A stretch of DNA of 10,327 nt from an uncultured Collinsella sp. (GTDB lineage Bacteria > Actinomycetota > Coriobacteriia > Coriobacteriales > Coriobacteriaceae). Positions within the stretch are counted from its first letter, which is position 1. Each line of letters begins with the position of its first letter. The notes beneath the pieces were generated by a model, which saw nothing but the letters and a program-made list of their open reading frames with translations, did not search any database and was not told where the DNA came from. The stretch covers positions 1-10,327 of the forward strand of contig CABTAA010000042.1 in the NCBI GenBank assembly GCA_902482615.1, given 5' to 3'. Shown here in pieces: positions 5,910 through 10,327 of the stretch. The translations under genes were made by a program, and so were the position numbers.

Positions 5910-7130
5910 ATGCATCTAGCCCGTCGTGCCTGGTGCCGAACATATCAGACGGTTTTTCGCATTGCATTGCCGATCCTGCCCTATACCGAGCCGCGCATTC
6001 TGGAGCATGCCGAGGATGTGCCCGCGGTGCTTCAAAAGCACTCGATCCAGAAGGTCCTTATCGTGACGGATCCCGGCATTACCCGTCTGGGGCTCACGGC
6101 ACCGCTCGAGACGGCGCTCGCATCCAGGGGGATTGGCATTACGGTCTATGCCGAAACGCGTGCGAACCCCACGGTCTCAAACGTGGAGGAAGCGGCGTCC
6201 CTGTACCGAGAGAGCGCCTGCCGGGCCATTATCGGCTTTGGCGGAGGATCAGCCATGGACTGCGCCAAGGGCGTGGGCGCACGCATTGCGCAGCCAAACA
6301 AGCCCATCAACAAGATGCGCGGCCTGTTGCGGATTCATCGTCGCCTGCCGCTGCTCATCGCCGTTCCCACTACCGCCGGTACGGGAAGCGAAGTCACGCT
6401 TGCGGCGGTAATTACCGATGACGAGACGCACTACAAATACCCTATTAACGACTTTGTGCTTATCCCGCGCTTTGCGGCGCACGACCCCGAGTTTACGCGC
6501 GGTCTGCCCGCCTCCATTACGGGGCAGACGGGCATGGACGCCCTGACGCATGCCGTCGAGGCGTTTATCGGGCGAAGCACCACGCCCTATACGCGCAAGA
6601 TGGCGCGACAGGCGGTGCAGCTCATCCACGACAATTTGCTCGAGGCCTATGAGCATGGCGACGACATGCGTGCGCGTCGCAATATGCTTTCGGCGGCGTA
6701 TAAGGCGGGAGTTGCCTTTACGCGCTCCTATGTTGGATACGTTCATGCCATCGCGCACAGTCTAGGCGGCCGATACGGAATTCCGCACGGTTTGGCCAAC
6801 GCGATCATCCTGCCGCACATGCTTCGCGCTTATGGTGACGCCGCCGCCCCCAAGCTTGCCGATCTTGCTCGCATGGCGGGCATTGCGCCGGCTACCGCGC
6901 AGGACAGTCTTGCGGCCGAGGCCTTTATCGATTGGGTCGACCGCATGAACGAGGCCCTGGGAATCCCCAAATATGTCTCGGGTATTCGCCGCTCCGATAT
7001 TCCGCAAATGGCGGCCCATGCCGATGTCGAGGCCAATCCCCTGTACCCCGTTCCACTTTTGATGGACCGCTCGGAGCTCGAGCATATGTACGAGGTCGTC
7101 GCGGGTGGTATGTTTGAGGACGAGAACTAG
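5910..7130 (+). CDS. Iron-containing (class III) alcohol dehydrogenase
   Basis: NAD(P)-dependent dehydrogenase interconverting an alcohol and its aldehyde or ketone; the substrate cannot be told from sequence. The 406-residue protein has the FGGGSAMDCAKG nucleotide-binding motif at 110-121, TTAGTGSEVT at 154-163, and the four metal ligands Asp210 and His214 (GMDALTHAVEA), His279 (VHAIAH) and His293 (IPHG). All four are intact, so it should bind Fe2+. An N-terminal stretch of about 25 residues (basic, then IALPILPY) precedes the usual start of the fold. ATG at 5910 has AAGGAG eight bases ahead; the open frame to 5829 has no such signal. The stop codon overlaps the ribosome site of the next gene, an aldehyde dehydrogenase, so the two are an operon that could carry an alcohol to an acid, or the reverse. 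Confidence 0.93.
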   Translation: MHLARRAWCRTYQTVFRIALPILPYTEPRILEHAEDVPAVLQKHSIQKVLIVTDPGITRLGLTAPLETALASRGIGITVYAETRANPTVSNVEEAASLYRESACRAIIGFGGGSAMDCAKGVGARIAQPNKPINKMRGLLRIHRRLPLLIAVPTTAGTGSEVTLAAVITDDETHYKYPINDFVLIPRFAAHDPEFTRGLPASITGQTGMDALTHAVEAFIGRSTTPYTRKMARQAVQLIHDNLLEAYEHGDDMRARRNMLSAAYKAGVAFTRSYVGYVHAIAHSLGGRYGIPHGLANAIILPHMLRAYGDAAAPKLADLARMAGIAPATAQDSLAAEAFIDWVDRMNEALGIPKYVSGIRRSDIPQMAAHADVEANPLYPVPLLMDRSELEHMYEVVAGGMFEDEN

Positions 7131-7139
7131 GAGGGTGCC

Positions 7140-8519
7140 ATGAACACCGAAGAAATTGCGCGCATCGTCGGCGATCAGCGCGCCTACTTTAAGACGCACG
7201 CCACGTTTGATGTCGATGCTCGACGTCGCGCGCTCGTGAGTTTACGCGATGCGGTGCGGGCCCACGAGGCCGATATCGCTCATGCGCTCAAGACCGATTT
7301 GGGAAAGTCGCATGACGAGGCCTATATGTGCGAGATTGGCACATCGCTTTCCGAGATTCGACATCAGATCGCTCACGTGGTTCGATGGAGTCGTCCGCGC
7401 CTGCGTCCGTGCGACCTCGCTAACGCCGTGAGCGTGTGCAAAACGCAAACCGTGCCCTATGGCGTCACGCTCATCATGGCGCCCTGGAACTACCCGTTTT
7501 TGCTGACGCTCGAGCCGCTTGCCGGGGCCCTTGCCGCGGGCAATACCGTGGTCATCAAGCCGAGCGCCTATGCTCCGGCATCGAGCGCGGTGCTCAAGCA
7601 AATCTGTGAAGAAGCATTTGATCCGTGCTTGGTGACGGTTGTCGAGGGCGGGCGCGCCGAAAACGAAGCGCTGCTCGACGAGTGCTGGGACAAGATCTTC
7701 TTTACCGGTAGCGTTCCGGTCGGCAAGCTCGTCATGGAGCGCGCAAGTAAAAACCTTACGCCCGTGACGCTTGAGCTGGGCGGAAAGAGCCCCTGCATCG
7801 TGGATGCGACGGCAAACTTGAAGGTCGCGGCGCGGCGTATCGCCTTTGGTAAATGGCTCAACGTGGGGCAGACCTGCGTAGCGCCCGACTACCTGCTGGT
7901 CGACGCGCGCGTGCACGACGAGCTGCTGGGCCTCATCAAGGAGGAGGCCCACCGTATGTTTGGCGAGCATCCGCTCGATAACGAGGATTACGGCCATATC
8001 GTCAACGCCAAGCATTTTGCGCGCGTGCGTGGACTGATCGATCCCGATAAGGTCGTGCTTGGAGGTGTCGCGCGCGAGGCTTCGCTCAAGATCGAGCCGA
8101 CGATTTTGGACGGCGTGACCCCCGATGACGCCGTGATGCAGGAGGAGATTTTCGGCCCGATCTTACCGGTGCTGGCGTTTGAGAGCTTAGACGAGGCCGA
8201 AGCGTTTATCACAGATCGTCCGACGCCGCTGGCCCTGTATATCTTTAGCCAGGATCGTGCAGTTCAGCAGCGTTTTGTGCGTTACGTGCCTTTTGGTGGC
8301 GGCTGTGTCAACGACACGATCATGCACTTGGCTACGAGCCATATGGGCTTTGGCGGCATGGGAGCGAGCGGAATGGGGCAGTACCATGGCCGCGAGAGCT
8401 TCGATACGTTTAGCCACAAGAAGAGCATCGTGAACAAGGCGACGTGGCTGGACGTGCCATTTCGCTATGCTCCTTACGCAAGCTGGAAGCACAAGTTCGT
8501 GCGCATGTTTGTGCATTAG
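7140..8519 (+). CDS. Aldehyde dehydrogenase, class 3 (ALDH3-like)
   Basis: NAD(P)-dependent oxidation of an aldehyde to a carboxylate. The length of 459 residues is typical for the ALDH3 branch, which is shorter than most ALDHs. Conserved parts are visible: PWNYP with Asn117, VVIKPS (137-142), FTGS (188-191) in the Rossmann region, the general base Glu212 in LELGGKSP, and the catalytic Cys246 in GQTCVAPDY. EEIFGPILPV and the late GASGMGQYHGRESFDTFSHKK segment are also family signatures. ATG at 7140 is preceded by AGGAGGG, which overlaps the TAG of the alcohol dehydrogenase gene; the gap is nine bases, so translation may be coupled. The partner gene suggests the aldehyde comes from, or goes to, the same alcohol. 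The natural substrate is unknown. Confidence 0.95.
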   Translation: MNTEEIARIVGDQRAYFKTHATFDVDARRRALVSLRDAVRAHEADIAHALKTDLGKSHDEAYMCEIGTSLSEIRHQIAHVVRWSRPRLRPCDLANAVSVCKTQTVPYGVTLIMAPWNYPFLLTLEPLAGALAAGNTVVIKPSAYAPASSAVLKQICEEAFDPCLVTVVEGGRAENEALLDECWDKIFFTGSVPVGKLVMERASKNLTPVTLELGGKSPCIVDATANLKVAARRIAFGKWLNVGQTCVAPDYLLVDARVHDELLGLIKEEAHRMFGEHPLDNEDYGHIVNAKHFARVRGLIDPDKVVLGGVAREASLKIEPTILDGVTPDDAVMQEEIFGPILPVLAFESLDEAEAFITDRPTPLALYIFSQDRAVQQRFVRYVPFGGGCVNDTIMHLATSHMGFGGMGASGMGQYHGRESFDTFSHKKSIVNKATWLDVPFRYAPYASWKHKFVRMFVH

Positions 8520-8542
8520 AATCAGATGACATAGGGCAAACA

Positions 8543-8578
8543 AAATGGCCGTTTCCGCGCAAGCGAAGGCGGCCATTT
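8543..8578 (+). terminator. Hairpin after the aldehyde dehydrogenase gene, likely terminator
   Basis: AAATGGCCG (8543-8551) pairs exactly with CGGCCATTT (8570-8578). The interior also pairs partly, TTTCCGC with GCGAAGG, around a short loop. It begins 23 bases after the ALDH stop. The T tract is short and interrupted (TTTCTT), so termination may be only moderate. Confidence 0.65.
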
Positions 8579-8783
8579 CTTACGATGAAAACGTGTATCG
8601 GAGCTGGCAAGACCCGCTGCCACGGGTGCCATCCATGCCGCTATCTTATCTGCAAGCGCTCTGTCTCGCAAACGTAGCGACGAGCGATTGAAAGGCGCGA
8701 GCGGGTGAATTTGTGTCCGCACGGGCCCGTAAGCTTCTCAGTAAGGTTAAGCGCCGGTTTATCCGGCTGTTAGAGGAGCTGCC
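8579..8783. other. Intergenic region before the HIRAN gene
   Basis: No well-supported gene. It contains a 30-codon ORF rich in cysteine (8585-8677), described under findings, and short hairpins: ACCCG/CGGGT (about 8612-8627) and GCCGG-TTTAT-CCGGC (about 8752-8767). The latter is close to the HIRAN ribosome site. The promoter of the HIRAN group should be here, but I could not recognise clear -35 and -10 boxes. Confidence 0.4.
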
Positions 8784-9110
8784 ATGTACGAGCCTTCGCG
8801 TGTTCTTTTGTCGTTTCATATTGCAGGATTTCAGTATGCCGACGGCGCATTGGTCCTGGGTGATCTAAAAGTGGGCGATAAGCTGACGCTGTGTGCCGAG
8901 CGCGATAACCCCCATGATCCCGAGGCGGTTGCGATCTACTATGGCAAGACCAAACTTGGCTATGTTCCGGGAAACGAGGTCGGCCCGCTATCCGTGATGA
9001 TGTATTACGGACACGAGGGTGTATTTGAGGCGCGCGTGCAGCAGGTTGCCCCCGAGCGTAGCCCGTGGCATCAGGTGCGCGTTGGCCTCTATGTGGTGGA
9101 TGCCCGTTAA
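8784..9110 (+). CDS. Stand-alone HIRAN-domain protein
   Basis: The 108-residue protein is almost entirely one HIRAN domain: the IAGFQYADG strand near 13-21, the acidic/charged RDNPHDPEAVAIYY segment near 40-53 typical of the family, and KLGYVPGNEV near 57-66. In eukaryotic Rad5/HLTF the HIRAN domain binds 3'-OH ends of single-stranded DNA at stalled forks. Stand-alone bacterial copies have no firmly known job, so a DNA-repair or nucleic-acid-binding role is only inferred. ATG is preceded by AGGAG (8774-8778). It is followed after 18 bases by a small acidic/basic gene with a strong ribosome site, then by a metallophosphoesterase, suggesting one transcription unit. Confidence 0.85.
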   Translation: MYEPSRVLLSFHIAGFQYADGALVLGDLKVGDKLTLCAERDNPHDPEAVAIYYGKTKLGYVPGNEVGPLSVMMYYGHEGVFEARVQQVAPERSPWHQVRVGLYVVDAR

Positions 9111-9128
9111 TCGGTAAGGGAGGCGGCC

Positions 9129-9308
9129 ATGTTTGATGACGATGATCTGTTTGATCTGACGGATGACCCGTTTGAGTGGGATATGCTGCTCGACGATGAT
9201 GAGCTGGAGCAGGACCGTAAGAAGCGGCAGGACAAGAACGCCCAGGGTGATGCGTCGAAAAAGAAAGACAAACGCCGCCGCGGACTGTTCGGCGGGCTCT
9301 TTGGCTAA
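9129..9308 (+). CDS. Small protein with acidic N-half and basic C-half, function unknown
   Basis: A 59-codon ORF with an excellent ribosome site, AAGGGAGG at 9116-9123, five bases before ATG. Residues 1-27 are strongly acidic (MFDDDDLFDL, then LLDDDELEQD) with regularly spaced Phe, Leu and Trp. Residues 30-51 are strongly basic (KKRQDK, KKKDKRRR). The end is the glycine-phenylalanine repeat GLFGGLFG. No signal peptide or membrane helix is visible. I recognise no family. Charge segregation suggests a disordered adaptor, possibly with the basic part touching nucleic acid. It lies between the HIRAN gene (18-base gap) and the metallophosphoesterase. Codon use matches its neighbours, which supports it being real. 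Confidence 0.75.
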   Translation: MFDDDDLFDLTDDPFEWDMLLDDDELEQDRKKRQDKNAQGDASKKKDKRRRGLFGGLFG

Positions 9309-9328
9309 CCGACGCGCCAAAGCGTCTG

Positions 9329-9334
9329 TATACT
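9329..9334 (+). promoter_or_regulatory. Candidate -10 box before the metallophosphoesterase gene
   Basis: TATACT is a good -10 hexamer, about 40 bases upstream of the likely start codon. The -35 position (around 9306-9311, TAACCG) does not match consensus. A small hairpin GACGC/GCGTC (9311-9326) lies just before it. The gene may therefore have its own promoter besides read-through from the HIRAN group. Confidence 0.3.
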
Positions 9335-9374
9335 AGGCACGTGTTAGACGCGTTGCGAAATGAGGACACAGACG

Positions 9375-9920
9375 ATGATGTGGTTTACCGCCGACTTGCA
9401 CCTGGGCGATACGAATATCTTGCACGATATGGATCGGCCGTTTGGCTCGGTCGAGGAGATGAACCGCAAGGTCATCGATGCCATCAATGAGTGCGTGGCT
9501 GCGGATGACCGTCTCTACATCCTGGGAGATTTTACCTATCGTTTGCCCTTGGCTGAGGCGGTGCGCCTGCGCGAGCGTATCGAATGCAAGAATGTGACGC
9601 TCATCCGCGGTAACCATGACAGCGACTGGGAAGATTCCGACGTACCGCAGATTTGGGAAGACGTGCGCGATTACCTGGAGATTGCTCCCGGCTATGCCAA
9701 GGGACATCGCCTGGTTATGAGCCACTACCCCATGCTCAGCTGGAATGGCAAGGCGCGTGGCGCCATCATGCTGCACGGGCATATCCACAGCAGGGGGGAC
9801 CGCACCAACGCGCGCAACCGCGATCGCGAGCGCCCCATTTACCGCTACGATGTGGGCCTCGACGCCAACGAGTACAAGCCCGTAAGCCGAGATCAAATCC
9901 TTGGCTTCTTTGGACTGTAA
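9375..9920 (+). CDS. Calcineurin-like metallophosphoesterase
   Basis: Dinuclear-metal phosphoesterase of the YfcE/Mre11 superfamily. All five motif blocks are present (numbered from the ATG at 9375): ADLHLGD with Asp7/His9, GDF with Asp52, GNHD with Asn80/His81, SHYP with His117, and HGHIHS with His134/His136. Close relatives are annotated only as phosphoesterases, and the substrate (nucleotide, phosphodiester or phosphoprotein) is unknown. The frame also offers ATG at 9360, but GAGG (9362-9365) lies inside that extension and is well spaced for 9375 or 9378, so I chose 9375, giving 181 residues. Final gene before a strong terminator; possibly cotranscribed with the HIRAN gene and the 59-aa gene. 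Confidence 0.92.
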   Translation: MMWFTADLHLGDTNILHDMDRPFGSVEEMNRKVIDAINECVAADDRLYILGDFTYRLPLAEAVRLRERIECKNVTLIRGNHDSDWEDSDVPQIWEDVRDYLEIAPGYAKGHRLVMSHYPMLSWNGKARGAIMLHGHIHSRGDRTNARNRDRERPIYRYDVGLDANEYKPVSRDQILGFFGL

Positions 9921-9925
9921 TTCTC

Positions 9926-9962
9926 GAACCACCACAAAGGATAGGTACCTTTGTGGTGGTTC
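9926..9962. repeat. Perfect 15-bp inverted repeat after the metallophosphoesterase gene
   Basis: GAACCACCACAAAGG (9926-9940) is the exact reverse complement of 9948-9962, around a seven-base loop. It begins five bases after the stop codon. No T run follows directly, but a second hairpin with a T tract begins two bases later. It may work as the first half of a tandem terminator, or protect the 3' end of the mRNA. Confidence 0.75.
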
Positions 9963-9963
9963 T

Positions 9964-9998
9964 GGCGCCGTTGCCATTATGGCAGCGGCGTCTTTTTT
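9964..9998 (+). terminator. Strong intrinsic terminator
   Basis: GGCGCCGTTGCC (9964-9975) pairs with GGCAGCGGCGTC (9981-9992), using two G-U pairs, around the loop ATTAT, followed by TTTTTT (9993-9998). This is a classical rho-independent terminator and closes the unit ending with the metallophosphoesterase. Confidence 0.93.
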
Positions 9999-10056
9999 GT
10001 CCGTGCGGCGCGGTAGAGTGTAGGCGGTTGAAATTTACGTCCATTGAGGAGCTGCT

Positions 10057-10327
10057 ATGAACGAGATCAAGTGCCCGCATTGTGGCGAAGTTTTTAAGGT
10101 CGACGCGTCCGGCTATGCGGATATCGTCAAGCAAGTGCGCAATGCCGAGTTTTCGCGCGACCTGGATGAGCGTGTGAAGGCAGTCCAGCGCGAGGGCGAG
10201 CAGGCGCTGGAGCTTGAGCGCTCGCGTTCGACGGCTGCATTGCAGGAGGCAGAGTCTCAGCGCAACGCTCAGCTTGTCGAGCAGAAGAACACCGCGGATC
10301 AGAAACTGGCGCAAGAAGTTGCCAAGC
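10057..10327 (+). CDS. DUF2130-family coiled-coil protein, N-terminal part (runs off the window)
   Basis: Ninety codons are visible. The protein opens with a half zinc ribbon, MNEIKCPHCGEVFKVD, with Cys6 and Cys9. An ADIVKQVRNAEF segment follows, then a long charged, Ala/Glu/Gln/Arg-rich stretch (from about residue 35) that should be coiled coil. This order is what I know from DUF2130 proteins, whose conserved C-terminal domain would lie beyond the window; their biochemical role is not established to my knowledge. ATG at 10057 has AGGAG at 10047-10051. It starts after the strong terminator, so it has its own promoter somewhere in 9999-10040, which I could not place. Confidence 0.75.
   Translation, partial: MNEIKCPHCGEVFKVDASGYADIVKQVRNAEFSRDLDERVKAVQREGEQALELERSRSTAALQEAESQRNAQLVEQKNTADQKLAQEVAK

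Noticed and set aside
7242..8015. 257-codon minus-strand ORF inside the aldehyde dehydrogenase gene
   Set aside because: Shadow frame; the plus-strand ALDH has all catalytic motifs and coupled translation with the previous gene.
8522..8722. 66-codon minus-strand ORF in the ALDH-HIRAN gap
   Set aside because: GTG start without a ribosome site, runs through the terminator-like hairpin, and no recognisable protein features.
9333..9977. 214-codon minus-strand ORF opposite the metallophosphoesterase
   Set aside because: It would read through the strong plus-strand terminator hairpins and has no family motifs; the plus-strand protein has all five metallophosphoesterase blocks.

Overview
The window looks like chromosome of a strictly anaerobic, fairly GC-rich actinobacterium of the Coriobacteriia, most probably Collinsella. 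I base this on codon and base composition, a divergent pdxR / pdxST pair, a peroxide-scavenging rubrerythrin, class III Fe-alcohol and class 3 aldehyde dehydrogenases, purine-rich ribosome sites before most genes, and intergenic repeats that I associate with Collinsella from memory. No database search was possible, so the genus is an inference.

Layout. Bases 1-346 hold no convincing gene. They contain a cluster of short repeats (five related GGGAC-type units, three of them arranged as a direct repeat plus a perfect inverted copy) and a long near-perfect hairpin next to the pdxT stop. On the minus strand, pdxS then pdxT form a two-gene operon for pyridoxal 5'-phosphate synthesis. Divergent from it is a MocR/PdxR-type regulator, with direct repeats and a dyad in the shared control region. 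After pdxR comes a gene for a predicted restriction-endonuclease-fold protein. It sits between two ungapped 119-bp copies of an element with 16-bp terminal inverted repeats, and in both cases the left repeat supplies the stop codon of the gene before it. A minus-strand rubrerythrin gene with a clear intrinsic terminator follows. Its AT-rich upstream region holds a Fur/PerR-like palindrome and faces an operon of an iron-dependent alcohol dehydrogenase and an aldehyde dehydrogenase.

The last part, all on the plus strand, is a run of small genes: a stand-alone HIRAN-domain protein, a 59-residue acidic-to-basic protein, and a calcineurin-like metallophosphoesterase. Two hairpins close this run, the second an excellent terminator. 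The start of a DUF2130-type coiled-coil protein runs off the window end.

How the genes work together: PdxS/PdxT make PLP and PdxR probably senses PLP to control them. The two dehydrogenases can interconvert alcohol, aldehyde and acid. Rubrerythrin removes peroxide. The parts least explained by known biology are the paired 119-bp elements around the nuclease-like gene, the repeat cluster at the left end, and the 59-aa protein in the HIRAN group.
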